Positions 25,341-33,776 of a stretch of 34,081 nucleotides of DNA are shown here, piece after piece. A program made the position numbers and the translations under genes. Numbering within the stretch: the first letter of the stretch is position 1; each line of letters starts with the position of its first letter. Origin of the DNA: Kiritimatiellia bacterium (lineage in GTDB: Bacteria > Verrucomicrobiota > Kiritimatiellia > RFP12 > UBA3636). The DNA lies in NCBI GenBank assembly GCA_017481725.1, contig JAFUOX010000018.1, forward strand, positions 1-34,081, in the 5' to 3' direction. The notes beneath the pieces were generated by a model that did no database searches, was not told the DNA's origin, and was given only the letters and a program-made list of their open reading frames with translations.

Positions 25341-28043
25341 CTAGTTTATAATAATTGTTGTTGCAAATGATGGCTCCAGATGAACCCAGATACCTGAAAT
25401 ATTGTCACCCTCTCGAGCATCCGTGCCGTCATATGTGCAATAAAAATAGTTTACTGCTGGATTTGGCAAGTCGGAGAACTCAATAAAATCAAGTGTCAAT
25501 GGATTCTTATTTGGAGAAGCCCATGAAATCAACTGATGATCATATTTTTTATTCTCTTTTGATGGTTTTGTATATGCAGGGCTTTCCGGATCTACCTTAA
25601 TCAAGATATTTGTCTTACTTGTTGATGTCAGGAATGAGTTGTTTAAATTGTCATATCTCTGAAGAGGAACCTCACCATAACCACCAACAGGAATTTCAAA
25701 TACTAATTCAGGACGAGCCAGCTTAGAATCATCACTGTTATCATCATCTGCAATGCGTAGGCTACCTCTCATATATAAACGAGGATTCTTGCCTTTGAAG
25801 ATTACACGAGGAACACCGCCGTCATCATATGTATGCTTTGCCAATGACCAATGGTTCATATATAGATAATTCCAAATATAAATCGTTGAGTCGTCAATTG
25901 TAAGCTCCGTACCTGATGAAGAAAGCTCTAGTGTACTAAAGTAACCAACAGATTTACTGTCAAACAACAACTTACTATTAGTATTGTTTGCGCGGAAAAC
26001 ATCATTAGGAAGATCAAAGACACCAGCATTGGTTACATGCAGCATACAATTTGTAGCTGTAGCACTCTTATGAAAGTTAAAGCTGCCATTTGCTTTATAG
26101 AACCAAACATTATCAATAGTAACCTTTCCATTTTCGTAAAGATTTACCTCATTCTTTATGAACATTCTATACATATTATTATCTATTGGAGCAAGCTCAT
26201 CTGTGCCATAATCACCTTTAAAAGTAACATCTAAATTTGACTTAGACAAATTCAAAGTTATTGCCCAATTATTAGTATTGTAAATTCCACCTATTGTTTG
26301 AGTAACAATAGATGTTACTGCTGTTCCTTTAAAGCTTGTAAAATCAGCATAAGAGGAATACTGAGGGAATCCCAATGCATCACCCTTATATGTATTGCTC
26401 CAATTAAATGAATTAGTCCAATAACCGTATGTTAAATCTTTTACCCACTTGTAAGTAGATTTAGAATCAATAACTCTTCCTGAGGTTTCATCTGCATTTA
26501 AAGGCAATGATTCCGATTTCCAAATAACGCCTGCACACTCATTAGAGCAAACAACTTTATAGTGATAGTAGTCACCCCAATTTTTTGCCATAACATCATC
26601 AAATGCATATTGTGTATTTTCTGTCTCTGCCTTCACGATAGATACAGGCTCATACACCAAACGGCTATCATAAGCATCAAATGTCAAATTTGTGCTAGAT
26701 GTATATAAAATCAAATATGTATCACCAGCACCTACGCTACCAACTGTTGCTGTTATATAAAAATGACGACCATCTACTCTTGCTGCTGATGTTGAAATAA
26801 GAATACTTGCACCAAGTGTCTTAAATGTGTCTGCTGTTGTTGTTGATTGGTTGCCAATATCATCAGAAATTGTTATTGTGTAATTGTAATTTGAGTCAGG
26901 AACAAGACCTTCTAATTGACAAGAGAATACTTCACCCTTTGTCAATGTCTGAACTGCACTTGTCAGCTTTTCATCAGAACCTTCAATCCAATAGGTTACA
27001 AATACCTCTGCTGATGTAGCATCATCAGCGAAGTATATATTAGCACTTACTGCTGCCTTATCACCATCTAAAACAGATGCACTTTGTGAAACAATCTGAG
27101 ATGCATCAGCTTGGCTCAAATCATATACAGAAGTCCAAACAACATCAAAAACAACATCTACAGCAAAACGAACAAACTTAGCATCTGAAGGAACACTCAT
27201 ATTAAATACTTGCTCCTCACTAGAAACTTCTAGAGAAATCTTATTTGGCCAAGCATCTAAATCTGTGCCATAATCCTCATCACCATAACAAGCATAAACA
27301 ACAGCTGCATTACCACTAGCCAATTTCAAAGAGAAATTATATGCAGAAGCATTCTTTTCCCAAGAAACAACCTGAGCATTGCGAGTAGGTATTTCTGTGA
27401 CGAATAAAGAACCATCACCTGGGTCAACAAATGTACGCCAATATTCTGCATTGTCTAAATCATTTGTAGCAATTGCAGGATCTACATCTGTCCATTGCAT
27501 ACCTGAAACAACGCTGATATCATTTCTCTTACCTATGCCACCATAGCCCTGAAAAACCATTGCCTGAAATTTATGCCAACCTGTGTAGGTTGCTACATAA
27601 GGCTTGAAAGAAGGCCAATTTTCTTTATTGTAACCTTGGTTACCATTATAAAGATATTGACCATTGATTGCAACAGAAGCACCATCATCAAAATGAGTAA
27701 ATGCACTATAAGTTTTACCCTCTGTCAGGTACATATAGCCATCATAGTATGCGTATGTATATTCTCGTAAATTCCAAGCTTTACCAGTTGTGCCATACAC
27801 AGTTTCATGAGTTAAAATATTACCAAACAATGTACCAAGTACAACATCCTTTGCGTCATCTGCAAAACCTTCTGGAGACAGTGTACGAATATCTGTTTCC
27901 AAAGCCCAACGCTCGGCAACTCCCACTGGATTTTTCTGGAATGAACCTATACACTGAATAAGACCTGCTTGTGCTTCTGCTTTAGCAACCATAGATGAGC
28001 AAAGAAGTGCGCTCAATCCAACGACCAAACTAATTTTTTTCAC
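25341..28043 (-). CDS. Large secreted protein with PA14-like and FN3-like regions and a TTIII C-terminal tail
   Basis: The 900-residue product has a signal peptide (about residues 1-24). A PA14-like region follows at about 28-175, with YDGYMYLTEGKTYSAFTHFDD and GWHKFQAMVFQGYGG, the fold common in carbohydrate-binding surface proteins. A FN3-like domain lies at about 335-410. The remainder is beta-rich and Asn/Ser/Thr-rich with no recognised family. It ends IWVHLEPSFATTIIIN, which closely matches the end of the interrupted LRR gene nearby. The start is a GTG at 28043, six bases after AAGGA. An ATG five bases earlier opens only AUG-UCG-UGA. The first ~150 residues are duplicated in the truncated gene at 30460-30936. 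Surface binding or polymer breakdown is inferred from domains only. Confidence 0.85.
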   Translation of the reverse strand: MKKISLVVGLSALLCSSMVAKAEAQAGLIQCIGSFQKNPVGVAERWALETDIRTLSPEGFADDAKDVVLGTLFGNILTHETVYGTTGKAWNLREYTYAYYDGYMYLTEGKTYSAFTHFDDGASVAINGQYLYNGNQGYNKENWPSFKPYVATYTGWHKFQAMVFQGYGGIGKRNDISVVSGMQWTDVDPAIATNDLDNAEYWRTFVDPGDGSLFVTEIPTRNAQVVSWEKNASAYNFSLKLASGNAAVVYACYGDEDYGTDLDAWPNKISLEVSSEEQVFNMSVPSDAKFVRFAVDVVFDVVWTSVYDLSQADASQIVSQSASVLDGDKAAVSANIYFADDATSAEVFVTYWIEGSDEKLTSAVQTLTKGEVFSCQLEGLVPDSNYNYTITISDDIGNQSTTTADTFKTLGASILISTSAARVDGRHFYITATVGSVGAGDTYLILYTSSTNLTFDAYDSRLVYEPVSIVKAETENTQYAFDDVMAKNWGDYYHYKVVCSNECAGVIWKSESLPLNADETSGRVIDSKSTYKWVKDLTYGYWTNSFNWSNTYKGDALGFPQYSSYADFTSFKGTAVTSIVTQTIGGIYNTNNWAITLNLSKSNLDVTFKGDYGTDELAPIDNNMYRMFIKNEVNLYENGKVTIDNVWFYKANGSFNFHKSATATNCMLHVTNAGVFDLPNDVFRANNTNSKLLFDSKSVGYFSTLELSSSGTELTIDDSTIYIWNYLYMNHWSLAKHTYDDGGVPRVIFKGKNPRLYMRGSLRIADDDNSDDSKLARPELVFEIPVGGYGEVPLQRYDNLNNSFLTSTSKTNILIKVDPESPAYTKPSKENKKYDHQLISWASPNKNPLTLDFIEFSDLPNPAVNYFYCTYDGTDAREGDNISGIWVHLEPSFATTIIIN

Positions 28044-28104
28044 GACATTTCCTTAAGTTTATCTATAAATTTACAATATATTAAAAACTCAATTACAAGA
28101 ACAC

Positions 28105-28135
28105 AAGCCACACACAAACTGATATGGTGTGGCTT
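28105..28135 (-). terminator. Hairpin downstream of the nitroreductase gene
   Basis: AAGCCACAC (28105-28113) pairs exactly with GTGTGGCTT (28127-28135) around a 13-nt loop, 9 nt after the nitroreductase stop. The U-tract is weak, so termination may be partial, and transcription could continue into the 900-residue gene. Confidence 0.55.
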
Positions 28136-28144
28136 TATTATAAA

Positions 28145-28816
28145 TTATTCTTTAGGCCAGCTGACAGTCTGTGCAAGCAAAACCTTTTTGTGAGAAGGAA
28201 GCTTGATAAGTTTTGCGAATGCGGCACCATCTATTGAACCGCGGACTACTGTTCCCAAACCCTTTGATGCACAATATAAATATGTATTCTGACTCATCAA
28301 GCCAGCATCTACTCCTAGCATCAACATATTGTGAGCCGCATCATCAATACCTAGCTTTTGCACATCGCCAACAAAAACTAGATTTAATGCTGCAGCTTTA
28401 ACAAATGGCTGCATCCCCGTCTGCTCTCTAAAATCTCCCTCACAAACAAGTTCTAACGCATTCTCTTGTGGAAGATATAGATAAATTCCTTTTTCTACAA
28501 CAACATATACACTTACTGCTTGCTTATTCAAAGTAGAACCTGCTGTTCTCTTACCATCTGGACGATTTACACCACAGGTGGCCCACAAAAGCTCAGAAAG
28601 CATTTCCTCTGAAATTGCCTTTGAATAATCATACTCGCGGATTGATTGTCGCTTGGAAAGAGCCTTCATAAGTGGCATACCACCCTCTTTTTTAACGGTT
28701 GGCAACAACACTTTTCCACTCATAGTTGCACACTCCTCTGAAAATGCACTTGATAGCAATATTGCTAAACACAAACAACCACAAATTGTCTTGATTTTAT
28801 TCATTGCACTGCCCAC
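28145..28816 (-). CDS. Exported nitroreductase-family (SagB-like) flavoprotein
   Basis: The 223-residue product has an N-terminal signal peptide (hydrophobic core about residues 11-24) followed by a nitroreductase/SagB-type FMN fold. KRQSIREY (55-62) is the usual flavin-phosphate contact, LLWATCGVNRPDGKRTAGS follows, and the late GLGTVVRGS segment completes the flavin pocket. Such proteins use FMN to oxidise or reduce small substrates; the exported form suggests a periplasmic redox role. The start is a GTG at 28816 with AGGA five bases upstream; an ATG at 28804 is the alternative and gives an equally good signal peptide. It begins 12 nt after the TAA that ends the interrupted LRR gene, so the two are probably co-transcribed. 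Confidence 0.85.
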   Translation of the reverse strand: MGSAMNKIKTICGCLCLAILLSSAFSEECATMSGKVLLPTVKKEGGMPLMKALSKRQSIREYDYSKAISEEMLSELLWATCGVNRPDGKRTAGSTLNKQAVSVYVVVEKGIYLYLPQENALELVCEGDFREQTGMQPFVKAAALNLVFVGDVQKLGIDDAAHNMLMLGVDAGLMSQNTYLYCASKGLGTVVRGSIDGAAFAKLIKLPSHKKVLLAQTVSWPKE

Positions 28817-28828
28817 TGTTGTCCTAAT

Positions 28829-29062
28829 TTATTTAATGATAATTGTTGTAGGGATGTAAGGGAATAGAGATAACCACTGCACAGCACCCTTGACTGCAAT
28901 TGTACCTAATACCTTACCAGTCTTGGGGAATTGATAATCATCAGAAATCTCGCTTGCTGGAACTTCCTTTAATGGTGTAAAGACATAATTTCCGTCAGTA
29001 TCCTCCGCTGTCCAATTATCAACATACTCTTCGAAAATAATTATATTGTTACGGTATTTTGC
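28829..29062 (-). pseudogene. In-frame continuation of the LRR gene beyond a TGA stop
   Basis: The frame of the LRR gene stays open for 77 more codons after the TGA at 29063-29065, to TAA at 28829. The translation continues AKYRNNIIIFEEYV and ends WLSLFPYIPTTIIIK, matching the tail of the 900-residue neighbour (W, L, P and TTIII shared). It has no start or ribosome binding site of its own. It therefore looks like the detached end of the LRR gene, cut off by a nonsense change (perhaps Trp TGG to TGA) or a base error, or reached by read-through. Confidence 0.75.
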
Positions 29063-30430
29063 TCAATATGCCCAAAATTGACCACCATTTACAAATGTTG
29101 TTGGTCTGGAACCATAAAAATAAATATCAGCATCCTTCAAGCGTCCAAAGCATTCTTGCCCAAGAGTTGTCAAAGATGCAGGGAATCTTAGCTCTGAGAT
29201 ATTTGAAGCATAATTAAAAGCCTTCATTCCAATACTTGTTAATCCAGAGGATTTACTAAAGTCTAAGCTACCAGTATATTTTGAACAACTGCTAAATGCT
29301 TCCTGTCCGAGATTTGTTACCTTAGTAAAATTAGTTGGGTATAAGCTCTCTAAGCTTGAACAACCAGAAAATGCTGTTGCTCCAATACTTGTTACCTCTG
29401 AACCAAATACTGCATTTGTAATAGTTGAAGTAGAACAAAAAATATATCCTGGAATTATATTTAATTTTGGAGCCTTAAAGCTTGTAATCTTTGTTTGACG
29501 GAAATGTGAGTCACCTGTAACAGATACCAGCTCAGGGAACTCCCAGTCTCCTTTAATTTTAGGTGCATATCCCATAAAGTGAGTTCCTATTGATGTAACC
29601 TTTGGTAAAACCTTTGGTTCAAAATTCTCTAGATTATTTACTCCTGAACTTCTAGAAATAATTTCTGCACCAATAGAGGTAATATCCTGACTAAAAACAA
29701 GGTTTGTAATTGCGGAATTTCCACTAAGAAAATATCCACCAATAGCTCCATATACATTTGGAAGCACTAATGAGGTTATTCTAGTATTTCTAAAGGTATC
29801 GCCATTATCAAATTTTAACCTAGCATAGCAAACCACATCTTCTTTCCATGAAGAACAATTATAAAAAGCTCCCTTGTTAATGACTTCGATAGAATCAGGA
29901 AGCGTTCCTCCTCCAACTGATGCCAATGATGAGCAATCTTTAAATGCTTCTAGACCAATTGTTTTCAATGATTTACAAACATCCAAGTTGATTGAAGTAA
30001 TTGGAGCACCATTAAAAGCATACTGACCGATGCTTCCTAATTGGCTTCCCTCTTCAATGGTTACAACACCATTTACACCATACCTAAACCCATAAGATTC
30101 AATTGCTGTTACCGTATTAGGAATTGTAAGGCCATTTATTTCTGTTCCACTAAAAGCACTTTGCCCAATTTTTACAATTGAATACCCTTCTAGATCATTA
30201 TTTGCTGCAATAAGATCTAGCTTATTGCCTGCACCTGCTACAACACTATTTTTATTATTACAGCCAACAGTTATTTCATTATTAGCATTAACTGAGCAAC
30301 CAATAACCCAAGTGCCATCTGTTAACTCATAAGGATAGCCATTTGAAGAGGTCCCAAGCGTCCAAGCAGCATTAGCAGTAAGCATACCACATGAGATTAC
30401 TGCAATAATTGCAAACATTCTGTTTTTCAT
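29063..30430 (-). CDS. Secreted BspA-like leucine-rich-repeat protein, apparently truncated by an in-frame TGA
   Basis: The 455-residue product has a signal peptide (residues 1-21, cleavage after ANA) and about ten BspA/LRR_5-type repeats with the pattern TSIGxxAFxxCSSL, from residue 85 to the end. Proteins of this type in host-associated bacteria are surface adhesins or binders. The ATG at 30430 has AAGGAT upstream. The frame stops at TGA (29063-29065) in mid-repeat, after GGQFWAY. The same frame then runs on for 77 codons to an end that resembles another secreted protein here, so the full gene would be 28829-30430 with 533 codons. It lies 29 nt after the truncated PA14-like gene. Confidence 0.85.
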   Translation of the reverse strand: MKNRMFAIIAVISCGMLTANAAWTLGTSSNGYPYELTDGTWVIGCSVNANNEITVGCNNKNSVVAGAGNKLDLIAANNDLEGYSIVKIGQSAFSGTEINGLTIPNTVTAIESYGFRYGVNGVVTIEEGSQLGSIGQYAFNGAPITSINLDVCKSLKTIGLEAFKDCSSLASVGGGTLPDSIEVINKGAFYNCSSWKEDVVCYARLKFDNGDTFRNTRITSLVLPNVYGAIGGYFLSGNSAITNLVFSQDITSIGAEIISRSSGVNNLENFEPKVLPKVTSIGTHFMGYAPKIKGDWEFPELVSVTGDSHFRQTKITSFKAPKLNIIPGYIFCSTSTITNAVFGSEVTSIGATAFSGCSSLESLYPTNFTKVTNLGQEAFSSCSKYTGSLDFSKSSGLTSIGMKAFNYASNISELRFPASLTTLGQECFGRLKDADIYFYGSRPTTFVNGGQFWAY

Positions 30431-30459
30431 AGAGATATCCTTTTCTTAACAAGTATATT

Positions 30460-30936
30460 TCATAATAATTTTACCAACAAGGTTGCTGTGTATGGATTAA
30501 AGGAAGGCCAGTTTTCACAATCATAGCCTTGATTACCATTATAGAGGTATTCGCCTTCAATAGCAACTGCAGCACCATCATCATAGTGAGTAAACACGCT
30601 ATATGTTTTACCTTTTGTTAAATACATGTATCCTTCATAATAAGCATACATATATTCATTCAAGCGCCAAGGCTTACCAGTAACGCCGTAAACAGTTTCA
30701 TGGGTATTGATATTACCAAGCAATGTTCCTAAGGTAACATCCTTTTTACTTTCGTCATAGTCTGCCGCAGAAAGAGTTGTAATATCCGTATCTAGAGCCC
30801 ATCTCTCAGCCTTACCCACAGGATTTTTTGTAAAAGAATCAACACATTGAATAAGACCAGGATCTGCTTTAACTATTGTTGTAGCCGCAAATATTGCAAA
30901 AGCAACACCCATTAACTTACCAAATTTTTTATCCAT
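30460..30936 (-). CDS. Truncated paralogue of the 900-residue PA14-like protein
   Basis: This 158-residue product has a signal peptide and then matches residues about 26-151 of the 900-residue neighbour closely (for example LIQC, NPVGKAERWAL, THETVYG, LYNGNQGY, NWPSF.PY.AT). The identity is high and clear also at DNA level (27600-28000 against 30490-30890). Similarity ends abruptly after PYTAT, where six unrelated residues and a TGA follow; the GWHKF half of the PA14-like domain is missing. It keeps a good ATG with AAGGG upstream, so it may still be expressed, but the domain is incomplete. It looks like a tandem duplicate cut off by a deletion or recombination that placed the LRR gene behind it. 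Confidence 0.8.
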   Translation of the reverse strand: MDKKFGKLMGVAFAIFAATTIVKADPGLIQCVDSFTKNPVGKAERWALDTDITTLSAADYDESKKDVTLGTLLGNINTHETVYGVTGKPWRLNEYMYAYYEGYMYLTKGKTYSVFTHYDDGAAVAIEGEYLYNGNQGYDCENWPSFNPYTATLLVKLL

Positions 30937-30977
30937 AAAACACCCTTAATAATTGATTAAAAAATCACTTAAATAAC

Positions 30978-31007
30978 ACAATACCATAATTTTATGGCTA
31001 ATTGCAA
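30978..31007 (-). promoter_or_regulatory. Weak candidate promoter with palindromic spacer for the 30.9-kb operon
   Basis: TTGCAA (31002-31007) and TATTGT (30978-30983) are 18 nt apart. The spacer contains CCATAA..TTATGG (30984-30997), a possible operator. Each hexamer matches the consensus at four of six positions. Confidence 0.35.
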
Positions 31008-31039
31008 AATTATTTCTTTTTAAAATCCTAAAATTAGTC

Positions 31040-31079
31040 AAAAAATGGGTGTCCTTGATTTAAGGGCACCCATTTTTTT
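31040..31079 (-). terminator. Strong intrinsic terminator after the DUF2341-LamG gene
   Basis: AAAAAATGGGTG (31040-31051) pairs with CACCCATTTTTT, and an inner CCTT/AAGG extends the stem past one G-U pair. T runs on both strands make it usable in both directions. It lies just after the stop at 31083. Confidence 0.9.
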
Positions 31080-31082
31080 GTA

Positions 31083-33560
31083 TTATCTAATTATGATAAC
31101 ATTCTCTCCTACTATTCGCATTACATCGCTATATGTAATGAGATTTTCATCTGCCATTGCAGCATACTCAGCTTGAACAAATGCTGCAGAAATTTCTCCA
31201 GGTATTAAACGAACCTCATCAACCCAGCCATTCCAATTTCGATTACCCTTTCCTTCTCCACGACCTAACTCGCAGTTTCCTACACATAATGGGGAATCGT
31301 TATTAATAACAGAAGCAATACCTGTTGATCCTAAATATTGTCCGTTCTGATATACATATGCTTTGCTTCCATTATAAACAAACGTTATATATGACCAATC
31401 CTTTATAGAATACTTAAATGGCAAAGAAGTATAGGTGTTACTATTTCCACGAACATCAACCTGCTCTCTTGTATCCCTTAATTCAATAGCAAATCCGCCA
31501 GTAAATCCTTCTGAGTTGTTTGAGCGTGTTCGTTTGTAGAACATATTGTCATAATAAAGAGGTTTACCACTATGCTTAAACCAGCCAGAAATCGCAAACG
31601 TTGAGCCTACGTCCAAAGGTGAATTTTCACCACTATCTGGCATAAATACTCCACCATATCTATGGGCATCATTATTACCACCAACATTGTTTCCAATAAG
31701 AACAGAATCACCAAAAACACCAGGCTCGCCAGCTACAGATACAGCAGCCAATTCTCCATCTATTCCTTTTGCAGCTGTAGAATTTGGATAAGATCCATAA
31801 ATACTTGAATTATTTGTTTCATTAAAATGCCATACACCAGCATATTCCGCCCAAACAGCTGTAGAGTCTAATAATTCAAATGAAGAGCCATAGCGAATTG
31901 TTAATATCTCATCATCATCAAAATTAGGAACATTTACCCATATAAGTGACTCTCCCTCCTCATCCCATACTTCTATTTCATAAGGAAGCTTTGTACCATT
32001 TGAATCAATGATTTCGAATTTCTTATCGACAACATCTGCATATTTAAAGCCAGAAATTGACTCCTCTGAAATACGAAGAAGAGTTGGTATATTCTTTGCT
32101 GCTTCATTTTTATATGAAATGGTAGCATGAAATGCCTTATAATATCCCTGTGAAAAATCAACTGGGGAAATGTTAAATGAAGGCATTGAAATTGTTTTTA
32201 CCTGCTCTTCTCCATTAACAAAAAATGAAACAACAAAACTTAGAGAATACTCACCTGGGTTATAAAATGTAATGGTTTTGGATATATATCCACTTCTTAT
32301 GCTTCCAAGCAATACCTCCGTCTGCTCGTTTTCAGATACCCCATATATTGCTTTTAATGTAAAGTTCTCGATATTTTCATCACAAACTTCAACAAGTGCA
32401 CCAAACTCTGCTTTTCCATCAATAATAAAAGAGGAAGGGTATATATAATAAGATTCTTTCTCTAATTCACCAATATCTGAATATGTAACAAAATTTGAAT
32501 TATTAACTGAATCATATTCAGCTGTTATCCAATCCTGTGAAGCAACACCCTTATAGAAGCGAACCTCATCCATATTGCCATAATATCCATCATTATTACT
32601 TGCGTTAGCATACGAACCTACAGCCCAGTAATCAAGATTACCATCTGCTAACTTTATAGCCGCATCATTGGAATAAATATTTTCTGAATTAAAGTATGAC
32701 TTTACAGAGGTATCAGCATACGAAAAAGCTAGATGCCCCCATTCTCCAACCGTAAGAGCTCCCTTACCATTATCTTCCGCTGGTTGATGAACCTGCTTAC
32801 CTGCTACAGAAAAATATGTTCCTTTCTCTACTAATGCCATTAAACCTGCATTCTTCCAATCGCTTTTATTACATAGAATAACCATTGTAGGATAATTTGT
32901 TTCGAATTTTTTACGATTAAACCAACCAGAAAAAGTAAAACCTTCTGTAACAGTTGTTAGTTTATTTTTAATTGGATTAGAAAACTCTAATCCACGCGTG
33001 TTTTTTGCATCTTTAAATAAATTTGCTCCAACTAGAGGATTTGTCTGTGATTGAGAAACCCCATTAGGAACAACTCTAGAAGAATTACCTGTAGCATCAA
33101 CTAGATTTGTAACAGAAGTATTACCATGGAAAACAGCAATATATTTGCTCCAAACATCTTGTGAATTTACTTCTGGAATAAAATCTATTGCTAGTGATGA
33201 CACTAGATTATAGCACATAGAGAATTTTGTTGTTTTCCCAGAAACTGCAGGTATTTTAACCCAAACAAATGATGTACCTGTTGTATCCCACAATTCTATT
33301 TCGTGTGGAATTAAATTTCCTTCTGAATCAATAAAGCGAATATCTGCACCTCCCTCATAACAATCAGAATAAGAGAAGCCAGGTATTCCTGCTTCAGAAA
33401 GTCTAACTAGAACAGGAAAATCTGCCAGCTCTGTAGTTCCATTATATCCAGAAACAAACATATCTATTTTATTACAAAATAATTTTGACTGGACAATATC
33501 TTGTGCATTGCATATAAAAGCAGCACAAAACACTGCTAACACTGTAATAATTTTATTCAT
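31083..33560 (-). CDS. Secreted protein with duplicated DUF2341-LamG modules
   Basis: The 825-residue product has a signal peptide beginning at the chosen ATG (cleavage after CNA, about residue 19). It then has two copies of the same pair: a DUF2341 domain (about 40-120, and 490-565, each with a PxLVRxSE..I.GF.Y.D start and a late WV.VP) and a LamG/concanavalin-like domain (about 205-360 and 650-810). Both halves end alike (AEYDSVNNSNFVTYSD, AEYAAMADENLITYSD). Such proteins are typical of polysaccharide-using PVC bacteria and probably bind glycans at the surface. The C-terminus is GENVIIIR. An in-frame ATG at 33578 would add six residues before the signal peptide; neither start has a strong ribosome binding site. 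It stands alone between a promoter and a strong terminator. Confidence 0.9.
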   Translation of the reverse strand: MNKIITVLAVFCAAFICNAQDIVQSKLFCNKIDMFVSGYNGTTELADFPVLVRLSEAGIPGFSYSDCYEGGADIRFIDSEGNLIPHEIELWDTTGTSFVWVKIPAVSGKTTKFSMCYNLVSSLAIDFIPEVNSQDVWSKYIAVFHGNTSVTNLVDATGNSSRVVPNGVSQSQTNPLVGANLFKDAKNTRGLEFSNPIKNKLTTVTEGFTFSGWFNRKKFETNYPTMVILCNKSDWKNAGLMALVEKGTYFSVAGKQVHQPAEDNGKGALTVGEWGHLAFSYADTSVKSYFNSENIYSNDAAIKLADGNLDYWAVGSYANASNNDGYYGNMDEVRFYKGVASQDWITAEYDSVNNSNFVTYSDIGELEKESYYIYPSSFIIDGKAEFGALVEVCDENIENFTLKAIYGVSENEQTEVLLGSIRSGYISKTITFYNPGEYSLSFVVSFFVNGEEQVKTISMPSFNISPVDFSQGYYKAFHATISYKNEAAKNIPTLLRISEESISGFKYADVVDKKFEIIDSNGTKLPYEIEVWDEEGESLIWVNVPNFDDDEILTIRYGSSFELLDSTAVWAEYAGVWHFNETNNSSIYGSYPNSTAAKGIDGELAAVSVAGEPGVFGDSVLIGNNVGGNNDAHRYGGVFMPDSGENSPLDVGSTFAISGWFKHSGKPLYYDNMFYKRTRSNNSEGFTGGFAIELRDTREQVDVRGNSNTYTSLPFKYSIKDWSYITFVYNGSKAYVYQNGQYLGSTGIASVINNDSPLCVGNCELGRGEGKGNRNWNGWVDEVRLIPGEISAAFVQAEYAAMADENLITYSDVMRIVGENVIIIR

Positions 33561-33619
33561 ACAACTTCTATTTGACATATAATTAAATAATTCAATTTAC
33601 ATTTTTTATCATTGCTCAC

Positions 33620-33649
33620 ATATTAGCAAATTAACCTTATTCTAGTCAA
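33620..33649 (-). promoter_or_regulatory. Sigma70-type promoter for the DUF2341-LamG gene
   Basis: On the minus strand TTGACT (33644-33649, 5 of 6 to consensus) is followed after 18 nt by TAATAT (33620-33625). It is about 60 nt upstream of the start, with an AT-rich leader. Confidence 0.55.
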
Positions 33650-33776
33650 GGTCAGGAAATCGGTTCTACAGAGCCATCATCTACTCATTAGTTCCTTATG
33701 CCGGCTTCAACAATCACCAGCCCATCACTACAAATGATATTCAGACTTTTTGACGCCAGACCATTGTTTTTTGCTG

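Noticed and set aside
29063-29065. TGA as a sense codon (selenocysteine or a reassigned code)
   Set aside because: rpoB, rpoC, lptD and the ribosomal genes contain many TGG tryptophans and no in-frame TGA, and no SECIS-like hairpin is evident just after this TGA. A single nonsense change or error is simpler.
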